Below are positions 7,723 to 15,904 of a DNA stretch of 41,727 nt, piece by piece. Within the stretch, counting starts at the first letter, position 1. Each line of letters begins with the position of its first letter. The DNA is from Bacillus mobilis. Lineage in GTDB: Bacteria > Bacillota > Bacilli > Bacillales > Bacillaceae_G. Under the pieces are notes generated by a model, which made no database searches, was not told the origin of the DNA, and worked only from the letters and a program-made list of their open reading frames with translations. Made by a program: the position numbers and the translations under genes. The stretch lies in NCBI RefSeq assembly GCF_001884045.1, contig NZ_MACF01000134.1, positions 1 through 41,727 on the forward strand, written 5' to 3'.

Positions 7723-7899
7723 TTTTGTTTTATTTACAATTTGAATGCATGAGCTACAATACACTTCGCCGTCTAGCTCAATATACTTTTTCATATTCAT
7801 CATGCCACTTGCTGGAAAGGGCATATGAATCCATGCTTTTTCATATGTTTGGATTTCTTTTTCACATGATTTGCAAAGGATTGGTTTCTTCTGGAACAT
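7720..7899 (-). CDS. Small zinc-ribbon-like protein with two CxxC motifs, 59 aa
   Basis: The 59-codon frame from ATG 7897-7899 has two Cys pairs, LCKSCE (Cys9, Cys12) and YCSSC (Cys48, Cys51), a likely four-Cys metal site. The middle is Met-rich (MPFPASGMMNMKK). Similar tiny proteins are sometimes mislabelled Fe3+-hydroxamate transporter components; nothing here supports transport. The gene starts 6 bp after the stop of the next gene upstream, and its SD (AAAGG) lies inside that gene's end, so the two are translationally linked. Confidence 0.7.
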   Translation of the reverse strand: MFQKKPILCKSCEKEIQTYEKAWIHMPFPASGMMNMKKYIELDGEVYCSSCIQIVNKTK

Positions 7900-7905
7900 A
7901 TGTAA

Positions 7906-8085
7906 TCAACCTTTCATTTGACGTGCTTTACCCGCGCAAAAGGCACTGCTTAGTAAAAATAGTGTTGCGAATATAATGCTTACTAATGTAGCGTATGGAA
8001 TTGCGCCTTTTAGAGAAAAGCCAACAGTAATGGAAGCGACGAATAAGAGGATGAATGTTGTTGTTAGTTTTTTGTAAAGTTCCAT
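7906..8085 (-). CDS. Small two-helix membrane protein, 59 aa
   Basis: ATG at 8083-8085 follows AAGGAGGT. The product begins MELYKKLTTTFILLFVAS and has two hydrophobic segments (about 8-25 and 32-50), then a basic tail (GKARQMKG). It lies 15 bp downstream of the leftward gene at 8101 and 6 bp upstream of the zinc-ribbon gene, so the three form a micro-operon. No family is recognised. Confidence 0.65.
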   Translation of the reverse strand: MELYKKLTTTFILLFVASITVGFSLKGAIPYATLVSIIFATLFLLSSAFCAGKARQMKG

Positions 8086-8100
8086 AATATGTAGACCTCC

Positions 8101-8316
8101 TTATTTAGAGATAGAACGTTTAAATATAAAATCTACTATGTAGGCAAGTACGAGAGGAATTAATGTGCTAGTCAAATAGTAACGAATACCACCATCAGGC
8201 ATAAGCACATACAATTTTAAAAAGTTAATATCAAACCCGTAAGCGATACATTGAAAAAGGGATAATATAATTAGGAATGGTATAATGGGTACGTATCGTT
8301 TCATATTTTGAATCAT
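8101..8316 (-). CDS. Small membrane protein, 71 aa
   Basis: ATG at 8314-8316 follows AAAGGAGC at normal spacing. There are two hydrophobic segments (about 8-28 and 48-64) with a polar middle (LMPDGGIRYYLTS) and a basic end (KRSISK). It is the first gene of a leftward three-gene micro-operon between metK and moaB. No function is recognised. Confidence 0.65.
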   Translation of the reverse strand: MIQNMKRYVPIIPFLIILSLFQCIAYGFDINFLKLYVLMPDGGIRYYLTSTLIPLVLAYIVDFIFKRSISK

Positions 8317-8417
8317 ATAAAGCTCCTTTGTATGGATAAATATACTTATATTGTATCATATTGAATTCTTTGATTTATACATAATTTTACAAAGTTAAAT
8401 GAAAGGAAAGATGAAAA

Positions 8418-8927
8418 ATGAGTGTTAATGAACATAAAAAACAAGCGCCAAAAGAAGTGCGCTGCAAGATCGTGACGATTTCTGATACACGTACAGAAGA
8501 GACGGACAAGAGCGGACAACTATTACATGAATTATTAAAAGAAGCAGGGCATACAGTGACCTCTTATGAAATTGTAAAGGATGATAAAGAAAGTATTCAG
8601 CAAGCGGTGTTAGCTGGTTATCATAAGGAAGATGTTGATGTCGTGTTAACAAATGGCGGTACGGGCATTACGAAACGTGATGTGACGATTGAAGCAGTAT
8701 CAGCGTTATTAGATAAAGAAATTGTCGGGTTTGGTGAGTTGTTCCGCATGATTAGTTATTTAGAAGATATCGGAAGCAGCGCAATGTTAAGTAGAGCGAT
8801 TGGCGGTACAATTGGGCGCAAGGTTGTCTTTTCCATGCCAGGATCTAGCGGAGCGGTTCGTCTTGCGATGAATAAATTAATTTTACCGGAATTAGGTCAT
8901 ATTACATTTGAGCTGCATCGCCAATGA
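8418..8927 (+). CDS. moaB: Molybdenum cofactor biosynthesis protein MoaB
   Basis: The 169-aa product has the MoaB/Mog fold signatures: VTISDTR near the N-terminus, [13 protein letters not shown] (78-90) that holds the molybdopterin-binding loop, [10 protein letters not shown] (104-113) and FSMPGSSGA (138-146). MoaB/Mog proteins bind or adenylylate molybdopterin before metal insertion. The start follows AAAGGAAAG. Its stop overlaps the mobA start (ATGA), so the pair is translationally coupled. Confidence 0.95.
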   Translation: MSVNEHKKQAPKEVRCKIVTISDTRTEETDKSGQLLHELLKEAGHTVTSYEIVKDDKESIQQAVLAGYHKEDVDVVLTNGGTGITKRDVTIEAVSALLDKEIVGFGELFRMISYLEDIGSSAMLSRAIGGTIGRKVVFSMPGSSGAVRLAMNKLILPELGHITFELHRQ

Positions 8928-9526
8928 GTAAGTATGCTGGAATTGTATTGGCAGGAGGTATGTCGAGTAGATTCGGTGAGCCGAAAGCATTAGCGAGCTG
9001 GCAAGGTAGTACTTTTATAGAGCATATTGTGAAAGTGATGACGACTGCGTTGCAAGAAGTTGTAGTCATTAGTCACTCCGATATAAAAGAGCGAGTAGAG
9101 GAACTTGTACAAGTTCCAGTTATAGAAGATATTCCGCATTATAAAGGAAATGGACCACTTGCTGGCATTGTATCAGGAATGGAATATATAGAAGCAGATT
9201 GGTATGCTATTATGCCTTGCGATGCGCCAAATGTTTCGCAAGAATGGTTTACCATTTTACTAGAGCAAACGAGTAATGAATATGATGCAGTTGTCCCTAT
9301 TATTAATGGAAGGAAACAACCGTTACTTGCAGCGTATCATAACCGTGTGAAAGAAAAGATTTATGCTTTGCTTCAGGAAGAAAAAAGAAGTATGGGTCAG
9401 CTTTTATTACAATGTAATGTGAAATATATTGCTGGTGAAGATGTACAAGCGAATGCAGATTGGTTTATAAATATGAATACGAAAGAAGAGTATGTGCAGG
9501 CTCAAAAAGACCTTTCAAATGAATGA
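8924..9526 (+). CDS. mobA: Molybdenum cofactor guanylyltransferase MobA
   Basis: The 200-aa product has the nucleotidyltransferase signature [15 protein letters not shown] (9-23) and the metal-binding MPCDAPN motif near residue 100. MobA attaches GMP to Mo-molybdopterin to make the dinucleotide cofactor. It overlaps moaB by four bases. The final codons and stop lie inside the transcription terminator, so the 3' UTR is essentially the terminator itself. Confidence 0.93.
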   Translation: MSKYAGIVLAGGMSSRFGEPKALASWQGSTFIEHIVKVMTTALQEVVVISHSDIKERVEELVQVPVIEDIPHYKGNGPLAGIVSGMEYIEADWYAIMPCDAPNVSQEWFTILLEQTSNEYDAVVPIINGRKQPLLAAYHNRVKEKIYALLQEEKRSMGQLLLQCNVKYIAGEDVQANADWFINMNTKEEYVQAQKDLSNE

Positions 9527-9537
9527 AAGGTTTTTTT
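9504..9537 (+). terminator. moaB-mobA terminator overlapping the mobA stop codon
   Basis: Arms ACCTTTCA (9510-9517) and TGAAAGGT (9524-9531), then T6. The mobA TGA (9524-9526) is the first three bases of the right arm. Confidence 0.9.
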
Positions 9538-9540
9538 GAT

Positions 9541-9637
9541 ATACAGAAATTGGGGAACAATTACTGTATAAAGGTATGTGAGTAAGTTGATTTTAAGGGG
9601 AATCTCTTAAAATCATCATACAGTAAAAATACTGTAT
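9541..9637. other. Cluster of ATACAG/CTGTAT dyads and a 9-bp hairpin
   Basis: The 282-bp gap between mobA and the glycosyltransferase gene holds ATACAG (9541-9546) facing ACTGTAT (9563-9569), GATTTTAAG (9589-9597) facing CTTAAAATC (9606-9614), and ATACAGT (9618-9624) facing ACTGTAT (9631-9637). No coding frame is convincing. Both neighbours end here, so it is not an obvious promoter region. Confidence 0.5.
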
Positions 9638-9773
9638 AACCATATATTAATTTTTATGGGTTTTTATTACAAGTCTGTTTATTTATGTTTCTTTTTGTTA
9701 TAATGAATATAAAAATAAATAGATATTTCACCTTGTGTATCATTTAGTAAACTAAAATTTATAACTGTGTAAT

Positions 9774-9804
9774 AAACTCCCTTCGTTTTTTGAAGGGAGT
9801 TTTT
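9774..9804 (-). terminator. Terminator of the PAP2-glycosyltransferase operon
   Basis: Arms AAACTCCCTTC (9774-9784) and GAAGGGAGTTT (9792-9802). On the minus strand it follows the glycosyltransferase stop directly. T-tracts on both sides suggest bidirectional use. Confidence 0.85.
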
Positions 9805-9808
9805 CTGT

Positions 9809-10951
9809 TTAAGCGAGTAATTCTGATGCAGTGTGCTGAAGAACTTCTTCATATTGGTCAAGTAAGCCACGAAAGATTTCATCCCAGCTTTTTGATTGGG
9901 CATAAGACGAAGCCGCGATGCCCATTTGCATAAGTTGCTCTTCATTTTGCAATAAAGAATAGATGGATGATAGAAATGCGTCCTCATTTTTGGGCGAACA
10001 AAGAACTCCCGTTTTTCCATCCGTAATAATATTTTTAACTCCGCCACTATTTGCACCAATGACAGGTGTACCGCATGCAAGTGATTCGAGTACGACATTT
10101 CCGAACGTTTCAGTAGCGGATGGAAATACCATGATGTTAGAACAAGCATATGCTTCAGCTAAATCCTTCCCTTGTAAATATCCAGTAAAAGTGATATTTG
10201 CACTCGGAACAGCTTCACGCAAATTTGTTGCTAGCGGACCGTCTCCTGCGATAAGCCAATGAATGTCGTTTCGAGTATGCGTCGTTGTCACGATAAGGTG
10301 TTGCAACGTATCAATATCTTTTTCAGGAGCAATCCGTCCAACATAGGAAAGGACATACTTCGCTGTAATATTATATTTTTTTCGGAATAGGTCTGTATTG
10401 TAAGATGGATGAAAGAGTGTGCAATCTACACCACGTCCCCATATGGAGAGGGCCTGAAAACCTTTGTTTTTTAGTTGGTGTAACGTTTCAAAGGAAGGAA
10501 CGAAATTTTTTTGCATATGACTATGAAACCATTTTAAATAGTTCCAAAGCATATTAGAGAGAAATTCGATTTTGTAATAGCGTAAATAAGCATCGAAATC
10601 AGTATGATAAGAACCGACAACTGGGATGTTTAATTTTTTGGCATAATACAATCCACAAAGTCCCATGTTGAAAGGTGTAGCAATGTGAATAATGTCAGGT
10701 TTAAAGGAAAGAAGTTCTCGTTTAATACGCGGAGTAGGAAAAGAAAAGCGGCATTCTGGATATAATATTGTTAACGGGATACTTCTCATCTTGTTTACAT
10801 TAGCTACGAAATCATCTTCAGCTGTATGCTGAGGGGCGAAAACAGAATAGGCAATCTTTTCTTTCTGAAAATAACGTGTTAATCGTTCTAATGTTTTCGC
10901 AACCCCGTTGACTTGTGGTGTAAAAGTATCGGTAAAAATGGCGACTCTCAT
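9809..10951 (-). CDS. GT4-family glycosyltransferase (family 1-like)
   Basis: The protein (380 aa from the second of two adjacent ATGs, which has the better SD spacing to AAAGGAG; 381 aa from the first) has a GT-B fold. An N-terminal acceptor domain opens RVAIFTDTFTPQVNGVAKTL, and the C-terminal domain has SYVGRIAPEKD (about 203-213) and the E-x7-E motif TETFGNVVLE (281-290, full-length numbering) followed by CGTPVIGANSGG. This resembles mannosyl/glucosyltransferases acting on phosphatidylinositol or diacylglycerol. It is 10-13 bp downstream of a PAP2 phosphatase gene and co-transcribed, which suggests envelope lipid or polyprenyl-linked sugar work. Sugar and acceptor are unknown. Confidence 0.88.
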   Translation of the reverse strand: MRVAIFTDTFTPQVNGVAKTLERLTRYFQKEKIAYSVFAPQHTAEDDFVANVNKMRSIPLTILYPECRFSFPTPRIKRELLSFKPDIIHIATPFNMGLCGLYYAKKLNIPVVGSYHTDFDAYLRYYKIEFLSNMLWNYLKWFHSHMQKNFVPSFETLHQLKNKGFQALSIWGRGVDCTLFHPSYNTDLFRKKYNITAKYVLSYVGRIAPEKDIDTLQHLIVTTTHTRNDIHWLIAGDGPLATNLREAVPSANITFTGYLQGKDLAEAYACSNIMVFPSATETFGNVVLESLACGTPVIGANSGGVKNIITDGKTGVLCSPKNEDAFLSSIYSLLQNEEQLMQMGIAASSYAQSKSWDEIFRGLLDQYEEVLQHTASELLA

Positions 10952-10963
10952 CATATCACTCCT

Positions 10964-11497
10964 TTATGTGAAAAGTGGGATGAATTGATAAAAAGAGATG
11001 ATGCCAGAGCAAGTGCCGAGGCACATACCGACAAATACATCAGACGGATAGTGAAGCCCTAAATAAATACGAGAAATACCGACGCATAATGCTAAAGGTA
11101 ATAGAAAAACAAGTAAGTTTGGATTATAGCAAATAAATGGAATGAAGACAGAGAAAACGGCTGTTGTATGACCAGACGGGAAAGAGTGGTCTTTTAATGG
11201 ATGGACTGGATATTTCGCATCCTGAATTGTTAAATAAGGACGTTTTCGTGGATACCATCTTTTTAATATTTGTACAGGAATATGGCTAATTGCTAAAGAA
11301 CTGGCAGTTGCGATTGCAGCTTGATGCAAAGTCCCTTTTGCAAAAATTAAAAAGAAAAGTGTGAGTGCGATTGAGAAAGTAGCACCACCGATATGAGTAA
11401 TATTGCTGAAAAAAATATTTAATGTTTTTTGATCAAAGTATCGGTTAATTCCTTTGAAAATGTAACATTCTATTTTATACAGTCCACTGACCTTCAT
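10964..11497 (-). CDS. PAP2-family membrane phosphatase (undecaprenyl-diphosphatase-like)
   Basis: The 177-aa integral membrane protein has the full PAP2 triad: KRWYPRKRP (79-87), PSGHTT (107-112) and SR-x5-H-x3-D (SRIYLGLHYPSD, 142-153). Such enzymes dephosphorylate undecaprenyl pyrophosphate or phosphatidic/phosphatidylglycerol phosphates at the membrane. The SD GGGAGGAG precedes ATG 11497. It is the first gene of a two-gene operon with the glycosyltransferase, so it may recycle a lipid product or carrier. Confidence 0.92.
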   Translation of the reverse strand: MKVSGLYKIECYIFKGINRYFDQKTLNIFFSNITHIGGATFSIALTLFFLIFAKGTLHQAAIATASSLAISHIPVQILKRWYPRKRPYLTIQDAKYPVHPLKDHSFPSGHTTAVFSVFIPFICYNPNLLVFLLPLALCVGISRIYLGLHYPSDVFVGMCLGTCSGIISFYQFIPLFT

Positions 11498-11605
11498 GAA
11501 AATTCTCCTCCCTCGTTTACATATATATGGAGATATTAGCTTTTATTTTAATAAGATTTTATTGAGGGAGTAATAATGTTTTGTAAAGAAAAAGTTAGTT
11601 TTTAT

Positions 11606-11635
11606 ATAAAAAGCTGCCAATTTAATGGCAGCTGG
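11606..11635 (-). terminator. ytoA terminator
   Basis: Arms AGCTGCCA (11612-11619) and TGGCAGCT (11626-11633) with a 6-nt loop, with the T-tract on the minus strand just past the ytoA stop. Confidence 0.88.
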
Positions 11636-11640
11636 AAAAG

Positions 11641-12153
11641 TTACTTCTGTAATGATTTATAATACTGGCCTTTTTCAACATATTGTGTGCGAATGCGCTC
11701 CATGTCTTTACGGTCTTCCTCTGTTAACTCACGAACGACTTTAGCTGGGCGACCGAAAGCTAACGTGTTTGGTGGAATTTTCTTTCCTTGTGAAACGAGG
11801 CTTCCAGCACCAATAAAGGCTCCTTCGCCAATTTCAGCACCATCTAATATAATAGATCCCATTCCAATTAAAGCATCTTTTTTAATATGACAGCTATGTA
11901 AAATAACTTGATGCCCAACTGTAACGTCATCTTCTAAAATAAGAGGATACTGTGGGCTTTGGTGAAGTGTACATTGGTCTTGTACATTTACTCGGTCTCC
12001 AATGATTGTTGGTGAAACATCACCGCGTATGACTGTATTAAACCAAATACTTGATTCCTCGCCAATGGAAACGTCGCCTGTAATGGTAACATAATCAGCG
12101 ATAAAAGCACTACTCGAAATTTTCGGATTTTTTTCTTTATAAGGGTATATCAT
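11641..12153 (-). CDS. ytoA: Gamma-carbonic-anhydrase-like hexapeptide protein YtoA
   Basis: The 170-aa product is a left-handed beta-helix of hexapeptide repeats (I/V-G-x-x-x-x). Three His residues in the expected places (H64 in TLHQSP, H81 and H86 in VGHQVILHSC) could bind a metal as in gamma-class carbonic anhydrases (Cam/CaiE/PaaY group). Catalysis is not proven for YtoA. It is divergent from ytpA, 74 bp away, and sits beside ytpA-ytpB as in B. subtilis. Confidence 0.92.
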   Translation of the reverse strand: MIYPYKEKNPKISSSAFIADYVTITGDVSIGEESSIWFNTVIRGDVSPTIIGDRVNVQDQCTLHQSPQYPLILEDDVTVGHQVILHSCHIKKDALIGMGSIILDGAEIGEGAFIGAGSLVSQGKKIPPNTLAFGRPAKVVRELTEEDRKDMERIRTQYVEKGQYYKSLQK

Positions 12154-12227
12154 GTAAAGCCTTCCTTTCCTAGAGACTAGTTTCAGTGTATCAAATTATA
12201 AGAAAGAGTGAAATGGAGGAGAGCCGT

Positions 12228-13031
12228 ATGTGGAATTATGAAGCAGAGGAAGCGAAAGCTGTCGTTGTTATCGTGCACGGCGCAATGGAATATCACGGAC
12301 GTTACGAAGCAGTTGCGGAAATGTGGAATCATAGCGGCTACCACGTCGTGATGGGGGACCTTCCGTCACATGGAACGACTTCAAGAAATAGAGGACATAT
12401 TGATTCGTTTGATGAATACATAGAGGAAGTTAAATTATGGGTGAAAGAGGCAAGAAAGTATCGGTTACCTATTTTTATATTCGGTCATAGTATGGGCGGT
12501 CTTATTGTTATTCGTATGATGCAAGAAACGAAGAGAGAAGATGTAGAAGGCATTATTTTAAGTTCGCCATGTTTAGGCGTAGTAGCTGGACCTTCTGCAC
12601 CGCTTCAAGTTGCTTCAAAAATATTAAATATTATCGCTCCAAAACTGCAATTTGCAACGAATCTTACAGTGGAAATGTCTACTCGTAATCATGAAGTTCG
12701 AGACGCGATGGAGAATGATTCATTGTTCTTGCGCAAAGTATCAGTACGTTGGTATAGTGAATTGATTAAGTCTATCGAAATTGCTCATAAGAAAATAGAT
12801 GATTTTCCAGATGTTCCGCTCTTGCTAATGCAAGCTTGTGAGGATAAACTTGTAGATAAAACACGTGTCCGCACTTGGTTTGATAATGTTAAAATAAGTG
12901 ATAAGGCTTTTAAAGAATGGCCGAATTGTTATCACGAGTTATTAAACGAGTATGAGCGTGATGAAATTTTGAATTATATTCAGTCATTTACTGAAATACG
13001 CATCAATAACATAATAGAAACAAATAAGTAA
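12228..13031 (+). CDS. ytpA: Alpha/beta hydrolase, YtpA-type lysophospholipase
   Basis: A GTG 42 bp upstream is in frame, but ATG 12228 has the SD (GGAGGAG) at correct spacing, giving 267 aa. The product is a monoacylglycerol-lipase-type hydrolase: oxyanion HG near residue 17-18, nucleophile elbow GHSMGG (86-91, Ser88), an acid in ACEDKLVD and a His in CYHELLNE. B. subtilis YtpA is a phospholipase reported to generate bacilysocin, a lysophosphatidylglycerol. It lies 37 bp before ytpB and is probably co-transcribed with it. Confidence 0.9.
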   Translation: MWNYEAEEAKAVVVIVHGAMEYHGRYEAVAEMWNHSGYHVVMGDLPSHGTTSRNRGHIDSFDEYIEEVKLWVKEARKYRLPIFIFGHSMGGLIVIRMMQETKREDVEGIILSSPCLGVVAGPSAPLQVASKILNIIAPKLQFATNLTVEMSTRNHEVRDAMENDSLFLRKVSVRWYSELIKSIEIAHKKIDDFPDVPLLLMQACEDKLVDKTRVRTWFDNVKISDKAFKEWPNCYHELLNEYERDEILNYIQSFTEIRINNIIETNK

Positions 13032-13068
13032 ATTATTTGTACATTGAATAGAGGAGATGAAGGAAGAA

Positions 13069-14133
13069 GTGAACGTACCGAGTAATCCCATAACGCTCAT
13101 GGCGAAAGTATACCGTGATGTGTTTCCGGTTGTACACCATGAGCTAGCGATGTGGAAAGAGCGTGCCTACCATATTCCGAATGATGAGCTTCATAGTCAG
13201 GCAATCGCAAGTATTGAGCATAAAACGTTTCATTGCGAAGGCGGAGGCATTTTAGCGCTATTAGCAGATGAACACCGAGAGGAATGTATTCGTTTTATCG
13301 TAGCCTATCAAACGATCAGCGACTATTTAGATAATTTATGTGATCGCAGTACATCACTTGATCCAAATGATTTTGCCGCACTGCATGAATCGATGTTAAT
13401 GGCATTATCACCTGAAGTAGAAGGTGGTGGTAATTATTATCGTTATCGTGATGATCAAGATGATGGTGGTTATTTAGATGAACTTGTTGAAACATGCCAA
13501 GACGTTTTAAAGAAAACGAAGCACTATGACAAAATTGCTCCTGTTCTTCATGAACTTGCTTGTTATTATTGTGATTTGCAAATTCATAAACACGTGAAGT
13601 TAGAAGAAAGAGAACCACGCTTACAAAAATGGTTTGAAGCACATAAAGAAAACTTACCAGAGATGAGTTGGTTTGAATTTTCAGCATGTGCCGGTTCTAC
13701 GCTTGGAATCTTTTGTCTTGTCGCATATGCATTTCATGATGAGCTACATGATGAAGATATTGCGAAAATTAGACAAGGGTATTTCCCTTACGTACAAGGA
13801 CTTCACATTTTACTTGATTATTTCATCGATCAAGAAGAAGACCGTATGGGCGGGGATTTGAATTTCTGTAGTTATTATGAAAACGAGCAAGCAATATTAG
13901 ATCGTATGAAACATTTTGTAGAAGAAGCAGAGAAGAGCATTGGTGATTTACCTCATGCGAAGTTTCATCGTCTCATAAGCCGAGGGTTACTTGGTATTTA
14001 TTTATCAGATCAAAAGGTATCAGCACAAAAGAATATGCACAAAATGGCACGGCGCATTGTAAAATACGGAGGCCTCACTTCACGATTCTTCTATTGGAAC
14101 GGGAAGATGTACCGAAAGAAAATGGCGCAGTGA
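13069..14133 (+). CDS. ytpB: YtpB sesquarterpene synthase (tetraprenyl-beta-curcumene synthase, DUF2600)
   Basis: An in-frame ATG at 13057 directly abuts GAGGAG, leaving no spacer, so the GTG at 13069 is the likelier start (354 aa, VNVPSNPITLM...). The family is a class IB all-alpha terpene synthase that cyclises heptaprenyl diphosphate (C35) to tetraprenyl-beta-curcumene. Asp-rich motifs that could bind Mg-diphosphate are DYLDNLCD and DYFIDQEEDRMGGD (about residues 85-92 and 250-263). The ytpA-ytpB pair and neighbouring ytoA match B. subtilis gene order. C35 terpenoids of this pathway are linked to spore and membrane robustness. Confidence 0.93.
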   Translation: MNVPSNPITLMAKVYRDVFPVVHHELAMWKERAYHIPNDELHSQAIASIEHKTFHCEGGGILALLADEHREECIRFIVAYQTISDYLDNLCDRSTSLDPNDFAALHESMLMALSPEVEGGGNYYRYRDDQDDGGYLDELVETCQDVLKKTKHYDKIAPVLHELACYYCDLQIHKHVKLEEREPRLQKWFEAHKENLPEMSWFEFSACAGSTLGIFCLVAYAFHDELHDEDIAKIRQGYFPYVQGLHILLDYFIDQEEDRMGGDLNFCSYYENEQAILDRMKHFVEEAEKSIGDLPHAKFHRLISRGLLGIYLSDQKVSAQKNMHKMARRIVKYGGLTSRFFYWNGKMYRKKMAQ

Positions 14134-14138
14134 TGAAG

Positions 14139-14165
14139 AAAACCACTCTTGTAGAGTGGTTTTTG
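14139..14165 (+). terminator. ytpA-ytpB terminator
   Basis: Arms AACCACTC (14141-14148) and GAGTGGTT (14154-14161) with a 5-nt loop and T5. Confidence 0.9.
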
Positions 14166-14192
14166 TTATAATATGGTAAAGGGGTGGCGGGA

Positions 14193-14408
14193 ATGAAGCG
14201 TGTTTTTCGAAAGCTATATGATCACATTGAAATTACACTTTTAATTTTATTATCAATTTCATTTGTGATGGGAATGTATATGATGTTAAATAGGCCAAGT
14301 GGTCCTACTATGATGGATTATGTGCCACAAGTGTTAATTGGTGCAATTATTATTATAGATATTGTTTTCTTAATGAGTAATAGAAAGAAACAAACGAATA
14401 GCAAATAA
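14193..14408 (+). CDS. Small membrane protein, 71 aa, unknown function
   Basis: ATG 14193 follows AAAGGGGTGG; an in-frame GTG at 14184 overlaps that SD and is less likely. There are two hydrophobic helices (about 14-33 and 45-63), a polar link (NRPSGPTMMDYVP) and a basic end (NRKKQTNSK). No family is recognised. It lies between the ytpB terminator and a bidirectional terminator, so it is a separate unit. Confidence 0.65.
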   Translation: MKRVFRKLYDHIEITLLILLSISFVMGMYMMLNRPSGPTMMDYVPQVLIGAIIIIDIVFLMSNRKKQTNSK

Positions 14409-14444
14409 AAAAGCATTTGTACACGAGAGTACAAATGCTTTTTT
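14407..14444. terminator. Bidirectional terminator between convergent genes
   Basis: Perfect arms AAAAAGCATTTGTAC (14407-14421) and GTACAAATGCTTTTT (14429-14443) around a 7-nt loop, serving the small gene (plus) and the PepSY gene (minus). Confidence 0.93.
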
Positions 14445-14445
14445 A

Positions 14446-15747
14446 TTATGATCGTATTTTTGAAAATACATATATGAGAAGTTCAATCGCGAAAATAACT
14501 AAAACAGATAGTCCGAATAAAGGCATGACAGCGCCTAGTATAACCATCATGATAAAGAAAACGATTATGCTTTTCTTATCTCTTTGCTTTGGTGGTGCTG
14601 CTAATTTTCCTTTCGGCTTTCTTGCTAACCACATTTTTATTCCGTAATAAATGAGAAGTAATAAAGATAATGTCGTTAGTAAGCATAATATTTTATTTGG
14701 CCATCCGAATAAATGACCTTCGTGAAGCGGGATACCGTAAGTGAACCATTGTGCAAATAATCCATAGTCACGATAGTCTGTTTTGGAAATAAGCTCTCCG
14801 CTATATTGATCAAAGTACGCTGTTATTTCTTCATTTGGTGCCACATGCATTCCCGTAATACCAGAACCGCTCGATTTTGAAACGGTGAATACACCTTTCG
14901 GATCAGCTGGTAGTGAGATAACGTACGGCTTCTTTATTTCAATTCCTTTTTGTAATTCATCGACAGAAATTGCTTTCGGTTCATTTGAATTTGATTCAGG
15001 AGGAGCTTCTTTTCTTGTTGCCCACGGTAATTCTTTTACCTTTGATTCAGGCGGTGCCATATATAATTTCGGGTACCCAATTGATTCATTCGACGATGCG
15101 ATTTTATAAATTTGGTTCCCCATAAATCCTGACCATGGCAATCCAGATGCGACTAGCAGAACGAGTGGAATTGTAAATATAATACCGATAATAGCATGAC
15201 GTCGTTTTGCTTTTTCTCGCTTATTGGATGCCGGTGTGTTTTTGAATTGGCGTATACTCATATACAATCCAGTCACAATTAAAAAGATTGTCCAGCATGC
15301 CGCAAGCTCTACAGTATAGTTGACGACAGTGCCACCAACTAAAAGAGAACTATGTAATTCCCGCATTATATTCGCAAACGTTTCACTTGCATTTTGATCC
15401 CCAACAATTTGATTATTGCTATCTACATACACATACTTTTGTTGCCCAGTATACTCATTTGCAATAGTAAGTCTCGTATTATAATCCCCATTAAACTCAC
15501 TAATTTTCGCCACACTATAATGTGGATATTTTTTCTCTGTTAAGGAAATAGAATCAGACATCGAAATAGACTCTGTTTGGGCGCTCTTCCCAAAATATAA
15601 ATCTTTATAGATGAAATCTTCAACCTCTTCCCGAAATAAATACCCAATTCCGCTCAGTGACAACGTAATAAGAAGCGGCGTAATAAAAAGCCCAGCATAA
15701 AAATGCCAACGCCAAAAAATGTAATGAAGCGAACGATTTACTTTCAT
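14446..15747 (-). CDS. PepSY-associated transmembrane protein
   Basis: The 433-aa protein has the PepSY_TM architecture: an N-terminal helix with WRWHFYAGLFITPLLITLSL (about 13-32), a first extracellular PepSY-like domain, helices near residues 145-165 and 190-210, a second extracellular domain with ITAYFDQYSGELI, then EGHLFGWPNK and two or three C-terminal helices. Conserved His in WHFYAG and LHEGHLFG are typical of this family, often tied to iron or reductase functions, but the role is unproven. It stands alone. I see no clear Fur box upstream. Confidence 0.88.
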   Translation of the reverse strand: MKVNRSLHYIFWRWHFYAGLFITPLLITLSLSGIGYLFREEVEDFIYKDLYFGKSAQTESISMSDSISLTEKKYPHYSVAKISEFNGDYNTRLTIANEYTGQQKYVYVDSNNQIVGDQNASETFANIMRELHSSLLVGGTVVNYTVELAACWTIFLIVTGLYMSIRQFKNTPASNKREKAKRRHAIIGIIFTIPLVLLVASGLPWSGFMGNQIYKIASSNESIGYPKLYMAPPESKVKELPWATRKEAPPESNSNEPKAISVDELQKGIEIKKPYVISLPADPKGVFTVSKSSGSGITGMHVAPNEEITAYFDQYSGELISKTDYRDYGLFAQWFTYGIPLHEGHLFGWPNKILCLLTTLSLLLLIYYGIKMWLARKPKGKLAAPPKQRDKKSIIVFFIMMVILGAVMPLFGLSVLVIFAIELLIYVFSKIRS

Positions 15748-15904
15748 ACTTTCAGTTCCCCTAACCTTCCCTATATGAATAGATTCCTCATTTTAATATA
15801 GCGAGATTAAGTGTGGATATTTTGAAGGAATTGTGAAAAATGTTAAAAGTTTTTGGGGTTTTCATCAAACATAAACCACATTTCAGAAAGTATGTTTTCT
15901 ATGT

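Noticed and set aside
9679-10149. 156-codon minus frame overlapping the glycosyltransferase 3' end
   Set aside because: Runs through the terminator at 9774-9804 and is out of frame with a well-defined GT4 protein.
15748-15904. Fur-type operator near the PepSY gene
   Set aside because: I looked for a GATAATNATTATC-like dyad upstream of 15747 and did not find one.
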